From Klebsiella sp. RIT-PI-d (lineage in GTDB: Bacteria; Pseudomonadota; Gammaproteobacteria; Enterobacterales; Enterobacteriaceae), in contig NZ_LGIT01000009.1 of NCBI RefSeq assembly GCF_001187865.1, positions 1,054,001 through 1,118,000 on the forward strand: a stretch of 64,000 bases of DNA. Direction: 5' to 3'. The notes below the pieces were generated by a model. It made no database searches and had not been told where the DNA came from. It saw nothing but the letters and a program-made list of their open reading frames with translations. Each line of letters begins with the position of its first letter. Within the stretch, counting starts at the first letter, position 1. A program made the translations under genes and the position numbers. Below are positions 1 to 7,861 of this stretch, piece by piece.

Positions 1-1422
1 CAGACCGGGCGCAGTGCTAACCGTGGTGACTGCTCGCAGGCCTGCCGTCTGCCGTATACCCTGAAAGACGATCAAGGACGGGTGGTGGCCTTTGAAAAAC
101 ACCTGTTGTCGATGAAAGATAATAATCAGACGGCAAACCTGGCGGCGCTGATCGACGCGGGGGTGCGCTCCTTCAAAATTGAAGGACGCTATAAAGACAT
201 GAGCTACGTCAAAAATATCACCGCGCACTACCGGCAAATGCTCGACGCCATTATTGACGCACGCGGCGATCTGGCGCGCGCGTCGGTGGGGTGGACCACG
301 CACTTTTTTACGCCATCCACAGAGAAAACGTTTCACCGGGGCAGTACCGATTACTTCGTCAATGCGCGGCAGGGTGATATTGGCGCCTTCGATTCACCGA
401 CGTTTGTCGGCGTACAGGTGGGTAACGTGCTGAAGGTCGCGAAAGATCACCTCGACGTGGAGGTGACGGAGCCGCTGGCTAACGGCGACGGTCTGAATGT
501 GATGATCAAGCGTGAGGTTACGGGCTTTCGCGCGAACGTGGTTGAGAAGCAGGCGGAAAATCGCTATCGGGTGTGGCCAAACGATATGCCCGCCGTCATA
601 CAGGGGCTACGCACCCCTCATCCGCTGTATCGCAATCTTGATCATCACTGGCAGCAGACGCTGTTAAAAACGTCCAGCGATCGACGTATTGGCGTTGATA
701 TCGACCTCGGCGGCTGGCAGGAGCAATTGATCCTGACGCTAACCTGTGAAGACGGGATTAGCGTCACACATACTCTGGAGGGGGTATTTGACGAGGCTAC
801 GCAGGCCGAAAAAGCGCTGAGCCATCTGCGTGATGGCCTGGCTAAACTCGGGCAAACACGGTATTACGCCCGCGATGTGGTGATTAATTTGCCGGGGGCA
901 CTGTTTGTGCCGGGCGGAATGCTGAATCAGCTGCGTCGCGAAACGGTGGCGCTGCTGGAGGAGGCGCGACTGTCAGGGTATCAGCGCGGACAGCGCAAAG
1001 CGGTGGCGCAGCCTGCACCCGTCTATCCGCAAACGCATCTTAGCTTCCTTGCCAATGTCTATAACCAGAAAGCCCGCGACTTTTATCAGCGCTACGGCGT
1101 GACCCTGATTGAGGCCGCTTACGAGGCACATCAGGAGAAAGGCGACGTACCGGTGATGATCACTAAACATTGCCTGCGTTTTGCATTTAACCTCTGTCCC
1201 AAACAGGCAAAAGGGGTTACCGGGGTTAAGGCCGGACGCGCCACGCCAATGCAACTGGTCAATGGGGATGAAGTATTAACCCTGAAATTCGATTGTAAAC
1301 CGTGTGAAATGCACGTCGTCGGCAAGATTAAACACCACATCCTGAAAATGCCGCTGGCCGGAAGCGTAGTGGCCTCGGTCAGCCCGGATGCGTTGTTAAA
1401 AACCCTGCCGCGACGTCGCTAA
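1..1422 (+). CDS. rlhA: 23S rRNA 5-hydroxycytidine C2501 synthase (U32 peptidase-like), 5' truncated
   Basis: The frame is open from base 1, so the gene begins upstream of the window; 473 codons are visible against about 653 aa for E. coli RlhA (YdcP). The protein matches RlhA along its visible length. Family knowledge: RlhA hydroxylates C2501 of 23S rRNA and belongs to the U32 peptidase-like family, which carries cysteine clusters. Cysteine pairs are visible at the 5' edge (NRGDCSQACRLPY) and near the C terminus (HCLRFAFNLC and DCKPCEMHV). The first in-frame ATG inside the window (82 region) is internal, not the true start. It lies at the left end of the conserved ydcP-ydcR-patD backbone. 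Identification is secure; activity is inferred from homology. Confidence 0.93.
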   Translation, partial: QTGRSANRGDCSQACRLPYTLKDDQGRVVAFEKHLLSMKDNNQTANLAALIDAGVRSFKIEGRYKDMSYVKNITAHYRQMLDAIIDARGDLARASVGWTTHFFTPSTEKTFHRGSTDYFVNARQGDIGAFDSPTFVGVQVGNVLKVAKDHLDVEVTEPLANGDGLNVMIKREVTGFRANVVEKQAENRYRVWPNDMPAVIQGLRTPHPLYRNLDHHWQQTLLKTSSDRRIGVDIDLGGWQEQLILTLTCEDGISVTHTLEGVFDEATQAEKALSHLRDGLAKLGQTRYYARDVVINLPGALFVPGGMLNQLRRETVALLEEARLSGYQRGQRKAVAQPAPVYPQTHLSFLANVYNQKARDFYQRYGVTLIEAAYEAHQEKGDVPVMITKHCLRFAFNLCPKQAKGVTGVKAGRATPMQLVNGDEVLTLKFDCKPCEMHVVGKIKHHILKMPLAGSVVASVSPDALLKTLPRRR

Positions 1423-1459
1423 GACTAATGCTATGCGATTGATATAGTGGAATTTGTAA

Positions 1460-1487
1460 GCCGGATAAGGCGCAGCCGCCATCCGGC
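1460..1487. repeat. REP/BIME palindromic element
   Basis: A 28-base imperfect palindrome whose arms are GCCGGAT and ATCCGGC, with the typical GGCGC/GCCGCC interior of enterobacterial REP units. It lies between the 3' ends of the convergent rlhA and cytochrome bd operons, the usual position. A related copy lies at 25573-25600. Confidence 0.8.
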
Positions 1488-1515
1488 ATTATCCCTCCGG
1501 CGGCCTGCAACCACG

Positions 1516-1644
1516 TCAGTGTGATTTAAATCCGGCGGCGGTCATCAGCAGGCGAAAGAACATGCCTACCAGCGCCAGCGCCAGCACGCTGCCGCCCCAG
1601 ATCGCGACCAGCCACAACAGGCGTTTGAATAATGGCTGTTGCAT
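1516..1644 (-). CDS. Small single-span subunit of cytochrome bd oxidase (DUF2474/CioX-like), 42 aa
   Basis: A 42-residue ORF beginning MQQPLFKRLLWLVAIWGGS and ending in GFKSH, with one hydrophobic segment at about residues 9-34. Its ATG shares one base with the stop of the upstream cydB-like gene (TGATG), so it is translationally coupled and is the third gene of the operon. Family knowledge: bd oxidases are accompanied by 30-45 aa single-helix subunits (CydX, AppX, or DUF2474 proteins with CioAB types) that stabilise the haems. The W-I-W-G-G core fits DUF2474 rather than CydX. Function is inferred from position and size. Confidence 0.85.
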   Translation of the reverse strand: MQQPLFKRLLWLVAIWGGSVLALALVGMFFRLLMTAAGFKSH

Positions 1645-2654
1645 CAATGATACCCCTCACCGTGCTGAACTTTGCCGCGAAACACGTAATAACTCCAGAA
1701 CGTATACACCAGGATCACCGGAATAATCAGCAGCGCGCCAACCAGCATAAAGCCCTGACTTTGTGGGGGCGCTGCCGCCTGCCACAGCGTAATGGACGGC
1801 GGAATAATGTGCGGCCAGATGCTGATCCCAAGCCCGCTAAAGCCGAGAAACACCAGACCCAGCGTCAGCAGGAAAGGACGGGTATGGCTCTGCGGATTAT
1901 TTAGACAGCGCCACTGCCAGAAACTGAACAGCACCACCAGCAGCGGAACGGGCAGCAGGAAAAACAGATTCGGCAGCGTAAACCAGCGCCCGGCAATGGC
2001 CGGATGCGTCAGCGGCGTCCACAGACTAATCACCGCGATCACCACCAGCAGTGCCAGCAGTAATCTTTTGCCCACGTAGCGCATTCTGTCCTGTAGCGGA
2101 TTGCTACTTTTCATGACCAGCCACGTGGCCCCCAGCAGGGCATATGCCACTACCAGCCCCAGACCGCAAAACAGATTAAAGGCGGTCAGCCAGTCCAGCG
2201 CCCCGCCGCTATAACTGCGCCCGGTGACCTGAAAACCATTAATCACCGCGCCGACGGCGATCCCCTGACAAAACGTTGCCAGAATTGATCCGCCAATAAA
2301 TGCCTTATCCCAGAAAGGACGGTGCGACGGCGTTGCTTTAAAACGAAATTCAAACGCCACGCCGCGAAAAATCAGGCCGATCAACATCAGGGTGAGCGGC
2401 AGTGTCAGGGCATCGATAATCACCGCGTAGGCCAGCGGGAATGCGCCAAAAAGCCCCGCGCCACCCAGTACCAGCCAGGTTTCGTTGCCGTCCCAGACCG
2501 GGGCAACGCTGTTGACCATGACATCGCGATCTTCTGCGCTGCGGGTCACCGGAAATAAAATGCCGATTCCCAAATCGAAACCGTCCATCACGATATACAT
2601 CAGCGTGGCGAACACGATAATCACAAACCAGATAACAGAGAGATCGATACCCAT
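1644..2654 (-). CDS. Cytochrome bd-type quinol oxidase subunit II (CydB/CioB-like)
   Basis: This 336-aa protein has about eight to nine membrane spans. It carries conserved subunit II signatures: DGFDLGIGIL near residue 24 and WDGNETWLVLGG near residue 53. It pairs with subunit I in the inner membrane to oxidise quinol and reduce oxygen to water. The start ATG overlaps the subunit I stop by one base (TAATG), and the stop overlaps the small subunit start, giving a tight three-gene operon. At 336 aa it is shorter than E. coli CydB (379), as in the cyanide-insensitive (CIO) branch. E. coli K-12 does not carry this operon at this locus. The quinol specificity and cyanide resistance are inferred only. 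Confidence 0.92.
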   Translation of the reverse strand: MGIDLSVIWFVIIVFATLMYIVMDGFDLGIGILFPVTRSAEDRDVMVNSVAPVWDGNETWLVLGGAGLFGAFPLAYAVIIDALTLPLTLMLIGLIFRGVAFEFRFKATPSHRPFWDKAFIGGSILATFCQGIAVGAVINGFQVTGRSYSGGALDWLTAFNLFCGLGLVVAYALLGATWLVMKSSNPLQDRMRYVGKRLLLALLVVIAVISLWTPLTHPAIAGRWFTLPNLFFLLPVPLLVVLFSFWQWRCLNNPQSHTRPFLLTLGLVFLGFSGLGISIWPHIIPPSITLWQAAAPPQSQGFMLVGALLIIPVILVYTFWSYYVFRGKVQHGEGYH

Positions 2655-4054
2655 TATACTTTCTCCTTCGTATCAAACTCTTCGCCCGCGGCTGACAGTG
2701 GACGAGAAGGGGTGCCCTGAGTCGGGTGTTCATCAAACGGCTGCGGCCCTTTTTTGATCATACTGCCAATATAGGCGTAACCAATGCCAAATACCGAGGA
2801 ATAGACCACAAAGAAAGCCAGCAGCGTGATGCTCATATGCAACTCGCCGTGGGCAGAAACGGCGTCGATGGTGCGTTGATAACCGTATACTACCCACGGC
2901 TGCCGTCCTACCTCAGTAGTGATCCACCCGGCAAGGAGTGCCACCAGCCCGGCAGGCCCCATCCACAGGGCGAAGTGATGGAAAGGACGTGAGACATAAA
3001 GCCGCCGTTTATAACGCAGCCAGAGCGACAGCGCCCCCATCAGCATCATTAGCAGTCCCATCGCGACCATCACGCGGAAAGACCAGAACACAATCGTGGA
3101 ATTAGGCCGATCTTCTTTTGCGAACTCCTTCAGGGCAGGAACCTGCTTATCCAGGCTGTGAGTGAGGATCAGGCTGCCCATCGCCGGAATTTCAATACCG
3201 TAACGAGTGCGCTCCTTTTCCATATCCGGCAGGCCAAACAGCAGCAGCGGAGTGGCTTCGCCTGGACGATTCTCCCAGTGACCTTCAATGGCAGCAATTT
3301 TTGCCGGTTGATGTTCAAGCGTGTTAAGCCCGTGCATATCACCCACCAGCGCCTGAATCGGGGCGACGATCAGCGCCATCCAGAGCGCCATCGAAAACAT
3401 GGTGCGAATAGCGGGCGTATTATTGCCGCGCAGCAGATGCCAGGCGGCCGAGGCACCAACAAACAGCGCGCTGCATAAAAAGGCGGCAATGGTCATATGC
3501 AGCAGGCGGTAGGGGAATGACGGGTTGAAGATAACCGCGAACCAGTCCACCGGGACTACCTGACCGTTAACAATCTCAAATCCCTGCGGCGTATGCATCC
3601 AGCTGTTGGATGCCAGGATCCAGAACGTTGACATCAGGGTGCCCAGCGCGACCATGCAGGTGGCAAAAAAGTGCAGCCCCGGCCCCACTTTGGTCCAGCC
3701 AAATAGCATTACGCCAAGAAAACCGGCTTCAAGAAAGAAGGCCGTTAACACCTCGTAGGTCAGCAGCGGCCCGGTAATGCTTCCTGCAAACTCGGAAAAG
3801 CCGCTCCAGTTAGTCCCAAACTGATAAGCCATGACCAGGCCGGATACCACACCCATGCCAAAGTTAACGGCAAAAATCTTCAGCCAGAAGTGGTACAGCG
3901 TGCGCCAGACCGGATTTTTAGTTTTCAGCCACAGCCCTTCAAGCACTGCCAGATAGCTGGCAAGGCCGATGGTGATCGCCGGAAAAAGAATGTGAAAAGA
4001 TACGGTAAAAGCAAACTGTATCCTCGCAAGATGAAACGCATCGAGACCAAACAT
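2654..4054 (-). CDS. Cytochrome bd-type quinol oxidase subunit I (CydA/CioA-like, short Q-loop)
   Basis: A 466-aa integral membrane protein beginning MFGLDAFHLARIQFAF. His21 in the first span corresponds to a haem-ligating histidine of CydA, and the GRQPWVVYG motif near residue 390 is diagnostic for subunit I. The protein is about 50 residues shorter than E. coli CydA (522) or AppC (514). It lacks the long insertion in the periplasmic quinol-binding Q-loop, as expected for the CIO subgroup. It is the first gene of the operon with cydB-like and DUF2474 genes, transcribed divergently from ydcR across about 230 bases. It probably supports respiration at low oxygen or with respiratory inhibitors; this is inference from the family. 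Confidence 0.92.
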   Translation of the reverse strand: MFGLDAFHLARIQFAFTVSFHILFPAITIGLASYLAVLEGLWLKTKNPVWRTLYHFWLKIFAVNFGMGVVSGLVMAYQFGTNWSGFSEFAGSITGPLLTYEVLTAFFLEAGFLGVMLFGWTKVGPGLHFFATCMVALGTLMSTFWILASNSWMHTPQGFEIVNGQVVPVDWFAVIFNPSFPYRLLHMTIAAFLCSALFVGASAAWHLLRGNNTPAIRTMFSMALWMALIVAPIQALVGDMHGLNTLEHQPAKIAAIEGHWENRPGEATPLLLFGLPDMEKERTRYGIEIPAMGSLILTHSLDKQVPALKEFAKEDRPNSTIVFWSFRVMVAMGLLMMLMGALSLWLRYKRRLYVSRPFHHFALWMGPAGLVALLAGWITTEVGRQPWVVYGYQRTIDAVSAHGELHMSITLLAFFVVYSSVFGIGYAYIGSMIKKGPQPFDEHPTQGTPSRPLSAAGEEFDTKEKV

Positions 4055-4202
4055 GGACTACCCCGAAATTAAAAAGATCCTCGTCATCAACGGTACGGCC
4101 CACACATAGTGTCCGGGCCATGCACAGGAAAACGAGTGAAGGATGATCATAGGGTAGACACTACAAGCGGCAACTGTCAGACACAGTCGGGCTTTTTTTA
4201 TC

Positions 4203-4248
4203 TATAACAGTTGTTAAAAATGCTTTATTTTTTTGCAACTGTTATAAT
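4203..4248 (+). promoter_or_regulatory. 11-bp inverted repeat overlapping a -10 box upstream of ydcR
   Basis: TATAACAGTTG at 4203-4213 is repeated in perfect inverse as CAACTGTTATA at 4236-4246, with 22 bases between them. The right arm contains TATAAT (4243-4248), a perfect -10 hexamer about 40 bases before the ydcR start. Family knowledge: MocR regulators bind paired repeats at their own promoters. Inference: this is the YdcR operator and promoter, possibly also serving the divergent oxidase operon. Confidence 0.55.
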
Positions 4249-4287
4249 TTGAGCTTCATTATTTCTCCATTGGCCTGGCATTTTTCA

Positions 4288-5697
4288 ATGAAAAAGTATC
4301 AGCGGCTGGCACAGCAACTTCGTGAACAAATTGACTTAGGCGTCTGGCAACCTGGCGATCGCTTACCCTCTTTACGCGAGCAGGTAGTGAGCAGTGGAAT
4401 GAGTTTTATGACCGTCAGCCACGCTTACCAGATGCTGGAAAGCCAGGGACGGATTGTGGCCCGACCTCAGTCCGGCTACTACGTTGCTCCGCGCACGGTA
4501 CATAAGCAGCCTGCGCCACCGGCAAGCGTTATGAGCGACGAGTCTGTCGATATTAACACCTGCATATTTGAGGTGCTTCAGGCCAGCCGTGAAGCCTCGG
4601 TAATGCCATTTGCTTCCGCCTTTCCTGACCCGCATCTGTTCCCGCTACGCCAGCTTAATCGCTCGCTCGCCCAGGTCAGCAAAACCGCCAGTGCGATGAG
4701 CGTCCTGGAAAATCTGCCGCCGGGGAATAGTGAACTGCGTCATGCCATCGCCCGACGTTATGCTCTGCAGGGCATACCGGTATCGCCAGACGATATTGTG
4801 ATCACCGCCGGGGCGCTTGAGGCGTTGAATCTGAGTTTACAGGCGGTCACCGAACCGGGTGACTGGGTGATTGTTGAAAACCCCTGTTTTTACGGTGCGC
4901 TTCAGGCACTGGAACGCCTGCGGCTAAAAGCACTCGCTGTCGCCAGCGATGTAAAAGAGGGCATAGATCTCGATGCCCTGGCGCAGGCGCTGGCGAATTA
5001 TCCGGTTAAAGCCTGCTGGCTGATGACTAACAGCCAGAACCCCCTCGGCTTTACCCTGAGTCCAGAGAAGAAAGCGCGTCTGATAGCGCTGCTAACGGCG
5101 CATAACGTTGTGCTTATTGAGGATGACGTTTATAGCGAACTCTATTTTGGTCGGGAAAAACCGCTTCCTGCTAAAGCCTGGGATCGTGATGATATGACCC
5201 TTCACTGCTCCTCATTCTCCAAATGCCTGGTGCCGGGATTCCGCATCGGCTGGGTCGCGGCCGGGAAACACGCCCGGCGCATCCAGCAGCTGCAATTAAT
5301 GAGTACGCTTTCCAGCAGTTCACCGATGCAACTGGCGCTGGTGGATTACCTGTCAACCCGCCGCTACGACGCTCATTTACGACGACTGCGGCGTCAGCTT
5401 GCCGAGCGCAAGCAAATGGCCTGGCAAACGCTGCTGCGCTATCTCCCGTCAGAGGTAAAAATTCACCACAACGACAGCGGCTACTTTTTATGGCTGGAGC
5501 TGCCTGCACATCTTGATGCGGGTGAACTCAGCGAACGCGCGCTGGCACACCGGATCAGCATTGCGCCGGGTAAGATGTTTTCTACCTCCGGCGCGTGGCG
5601 GCCTTTTTTCCGTTTCAACACTTCCTGGAGCTGGGAAGAAAAAGAGGCGCAGGCGGTACGTAAGCTTGGCGATCTTATCCGTCAGATGATGGCATAA
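4288..5697 (+). CDS. ydcR: MocR-type regulator: GntR winged helix fused to class I aminotransferase domain
   Basis: The 469-aa protein starts at MKKYQRLAQQLREQ; an upstream in-frame start at 4249 would add 13 residues unlike the family. Residues 1-75 form a GntR winged helix-turn-helix (GDRLPSLREQV, SFMTVSHAYQMLE). The rest is a fold-type I aminotransferase-like domain with the PLP-lysine region SSFSKCLVPGFRIGW and the substrate-binding NSQNPLGF segment. It matches E. coli YdcR across its length. MocR proteins use PLP adducts as effectors rather than for catalysis. In E. coli ydcSTUV separates this gene from patD; here patD follows directly. Putative target: patD and/or its own promoter. Confidence 0.94.
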   Translation: MKKYQRLAQQLREQIDLGVWQPGDRLPSLREQVVSSGMSFMTVSHAYQMLESQGRIVARPQSGYYVAPRTVHKQPAPPASVMSDESVDINTCIFEVLQASREASVMPFASAFPDPHLFPLRQLNRSLAQVSKTASAMSVLENLPPGNSELRHAIARRYALQGIPVSPDDIVITAGALEALNLSLQAVTEPGDWVIVENPCFYGALQALERLRLKALAVASDVKEGIDLDALAQALANYPVKACWLMTNSQNPLGFTLSPEKKARLIALLTAHNVVLIEDDVYSELYFGREKPLPAKAWDRDDMTLHCSSFSKCLVPGFRIGWVAAGKHARRIQQLQLMSTLSSSSPMQLALVDYLSTRRYDAHLRRLRRQLAERKQMAWQTLLRYLPSEVKIHHNDSGYFLWLELPAHLDAGELSERALAHRISIAPGKMFSTSGAWRPFFRFNTSWSWEEKEAQAVRKLGDLIRQMMA

Positions 5698-5702
5698 CGC
5701 AC

Positions 5703-5740
5703 TGCCGCCGTGCATTACTGTTCAGTAATGTGGCGGCGGT
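5703..5740. terminator. Hairpin after ydcR
   Basis: A long imperfect stem downstream of the ydcR stop: outer arms TGCCGCC/GGCGGC(G) and inner perfect arms ATTACTG/CAGTAAT around TT. There is no strong T-run, so it may act as a processing or attenuating hairpin rather than a classic terminator. Confidence 0.5.
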
Positions 5741-5868
5741 AACACTCTGCGTGCTTCACACGCCCCTGTTACCCTCTATGCTTTTATCACTGTCGACGTG
5801 CGCTCACACCTGGCACGCTTGCTGCATTTTACTCTATCAGATCCCCTCACTCTGAACAGGACAACACG

Positions 5869-7296
5869 ATGCAACATCATTTACTGATTAACGGCGAACT
5901 GGTGGCAGGTGAAGGCGAAACGCAGCCGGTATACAACCCAGCTACCGGAGACGTGCTGCTGATGCTGGCGGAGGCGTCACCGGGGCAGGTTGATGCTGCG
6001 GTCAACGCTGCGGCAGCGGCTTTTGAGCAATGGGGGCGTACAACGCCGAAAACCCGCGCCGATTGTCTGTTAAAACTGGCCGATACCATTGAGCAGCACG
6101 CCGATATGCTGGCTGGCCTTGAGTCAAAAAACTGCGGCAAGCCGCTGCACTGCGTGAAGAGTGATGAGATCCCGGCAATCGTCGATGTGTTTCGCTTTTT
6201 TGCCGGTGCCTCCCGTTGTCTGAACGGGCTGGCCGCAGGCGAATATCTTGAAGGACATACCTCTATGATCCGCCGCGACCCGCTGGGTGTCGTGGTGTCG
6301 ATTGCGCCGTGGAATTATCCTCTGATGATGGCCGCCTGGAAACTGGCACCGGCGCTGGCGGCAGGCAACTGCGTGGTGCTTAAACCCTCTGAAATTACGC
6401 CGCTTACTGCACTGGCACTGGCTGGGCTGGCCAAAGATATCTTCCCGCCGGGGGTACTGAACGTACTGTCTGGTCGCGGTCACACGGTGGGCGATCCGCT
6501 GACCGGGCATCATAAAGTGCGCATGGTTTCGCTGACCGGCTCCATTGCTACCGGACAGCATATTCTTCGCCATACCGCCTCGTCGGTAAAACGGACGCAC
6601 ATGGAGCTGGGCGGAAAGGCGCCGGTCATTGTGTTTGACGACGCCTGTCTGGATGACGTGGTTGAGGGGGTACGCACTTTCGGGTTTTATAACGCCGGTC
6701 AGGATTGTACTGCTGCCTGCCGTCTCTATGTCCACGAGGGCATTTATGACGCGCTGGTGGAAAAACTGGGTGCGGCAGTGGCCAGCATCAGAATGGGCCC
6801 TCCTGAAGATGCTGCCAGCGAACTCGGACCGCTCAGTTCAAAGGCCCATCTGGCGCGGGTTGCCGACGCCGTTGAAAAAGCCAGTGCGCAGGCGCATATC
6901 CAGGTCGTCACCGGGGGCCATAAAGTCGGGGGGCCAGGCTATTATTTTCAGCCGACGCTGCTGGCAGGCGCCCGGCAGGAGGATGAGATTGTTCAGCACG
7001 AGGTTTTTGGTCCGGTGGTCAGCGTTACGGCATTTCGCGATGAAGAGCAGGTGTTATCCTGGGCTAATGATTCACACTACGGGCTGGCATCATCCGTGTG
7101 GACGCGCGACGTGGGACGTGCGCACCGCCTCAGCGCCAGCCTGCAATATGGCTGCACCTGGGTAAATACCCATTTCATGCTGGTCAGTGAGATGCCGCAC
7201 GGCGGGCAAAAACAGTCGGGTTATGGCAAGGATATGTCGTTGTACGGTCTGGAAGACTATACCGTCGTCCGGCACGTCATGATCAAACACACGTGA
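5869..7296 (+). CDS. patD: Gamma-aminobutyraldehyde dehydrogenase (NAD+)
   Basis: A 475-aa aldehyde dehydrogenase close to E. coli PatD (YdcW, 474 aa). It oxidises 4-aminobutyraldehyde from putrescine transamination to GABA. The NAD-binding/catalytic asparagine motif [13 protein letters not shown] lies near residue 147. The glycine motif is LTGSIATGQ near 223, the general base is in HMELGGKAP near 246, and the catalytic cysteine in [13 protein letters not shown] near 280. The start is supported by an AGGACA ribosome site. A strong rho-independent terminator follows. Unlike E. coli, no ydcSTUV transporter genes precede it, so it has its own upstream region after ydcR. Confidence 0.94.
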   Translation: MQHHLLINGELVAGEGETQPVYNPATGDVLLMLAEASPGQVDAAVNAAAAAFEQWGRTTPKTRADCLLKLADTIEQHADMLAGLESKNCGKPLHCVKSDEIPAIVDVFRFFAGASRCLNGLAAGEYLEGHTSMIRRDPLGVVVSIAPWNYPLMMAAWKLAPALAAGNCVVLKPSEITPLTALALAGLAKDIFPPGVLNVLSGRGHTVGDPLTGHHKVRMVSLTGSIATGQHILRHTASSVKRTHMELGGKAPVIVFDDACLDDVVEGVRTFGFYNAGQDCTAACRLYVHEGIYDALVEKLGAAVASIRMGPPEDAASELGPLSSKAHLARVADAVEKASAQAHIQVVTGGHKVGGPGYYFQPTLLAGARQEDEIVQHEVFGPVVSVTAFRDEEQVLSWANDSHYGLASSVWTRDVGRAHRLSASLQYGCTWVNTHFMLVSEMPHGGQKQSGYGKDMSLYGLEDYTVVRHVMIKHT

Positions 7297-7312
7297 GACA
7301 AAAAGAATGATG

Positions 7313-7338
7313 AACGCCCGACGGTGTCGGGCGTTTTG
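7313..7338 (+). terminator. Rho-independent terminator of patD
   Basis: A perfect 10-bp stem AACGCCCGAC/GTCGGGCGTT with a GGT loop and a T-rich tail, 16 bases after the patD stop. It lies between convergent patD and yncL. Confidence 0.88.
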
Positions 7339-7358
7339 TCACCGGGGTGACCAAATCA

Positions 7359-7454
7359 TCAGAGGAACCATCCAAAACGCAATGAAAGCAGGCTAAAAAG
7401 GCCAAGTGCTGCAAAAACGTTAATCATCACCACGGTTTTGTCCGAAACTTCCAT
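7359..7454 (-). CDS. yncL: Small membrane protein YncL, 31 aa
   Basis: This ORF encodes 31 residues with the pattern V-V-x-I-N-x-F-A-A-x-G-L-F and the C-terminal SLRFGWFL, matching E. coli YncL (31 aa) in length and sequence. A single hydrophobic helix covers roughly residues 8-28, consistent with the inner membrane. It lies between patD and ortT as in E. coli. In E. coli the protein is known as stress-induced; its molecular role is unknown. Confidence 0.88.
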   Translation of the reverse strand: MEVSDKTVVMINVFAALGLFSLLSLRFGWFL

Positions 7455-7644
7455 AGTCTTATAACCCTCAAAAGTTTGACCAAATGGTAAAATGCGCTCA
7501 GAAAAATCGGCCCCGAAAAGCGGTAATTTTCAGGCGCAGTTCTGATTCTAGTTTGGGTTTAGGAAAATGTGCCAGAAAAACTTGATGTAGATCAGAAAAA
7601 GAGGCATATTTCGCGGCGTTTTCTCCAGGGTGGAGACCTGAACG

Positions 7645-7818
7645 ATGACGTTCTATCATAAAATGCTGGTGTTCTATGCCGTCATGGCAGTTGTCTGTGG
7701 GCTAATAACGTGGTTTCTGACCAAAGATCGCCGCAGTATACGCTTACTCGCGGCGGTGCTGGTGGGGGCAACCTGGCCTTTTAGCTTTCCGATGGCGCTC
7801 CTGCTGTCGCTTTTTTAA
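7645..7818 (+). CDS. ortT: Orphan toxin OrtT, 57-aa membrane protein
   Basis: The 57 aa align with E. coli OrtT (YdcX), including LVFYAVMA, ITWFL and LVGATWP.SFP near the C terminus. Two hydrophobic segments are visible (about residues 5-23 and 33-55) separated by a basic loop (KDRRS). Family knowledge: OrtT is a membrane-damaging orphan toxin that acts under trimethoprim/sulfamethoxazole stress and has no antitoxin. As expected, no antitoxin-like ORF lies beside it. A GGAGACCTG ribosome site precedes the ATG. Confidence 0.9.
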   Translation: MTFYHKMLVFYAVMAVVCGLITWFLTKDRRSIRLLAAVLVGATWPFSFPMALLLSLF

Positions 7819-7835
7819 TACCCCTGACAATATGA

Positions 7836-7857
7836 TGCCCGGCAATCACGCCGGGCA
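7836..7857. terminator. Hairpin between convergent ortT and srfC
   Basis: Perfect 8-bp arms TGCCCGGC/GCCGGGCA around AATCAC, located 18 bases past the ortT stop and 5 bases past the srfC stop. It is suited to ending transcription from either side, although neither flank has a long T-run. Confidence 0.55.
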
Positions 7858-7861
7858 ACGA

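Noticed and set aside
6124..6735. 203-aa minus-strand ORF
   Set aside because: Antisense to patD; residue composition and lack of motifs indicate a shadow ORF.
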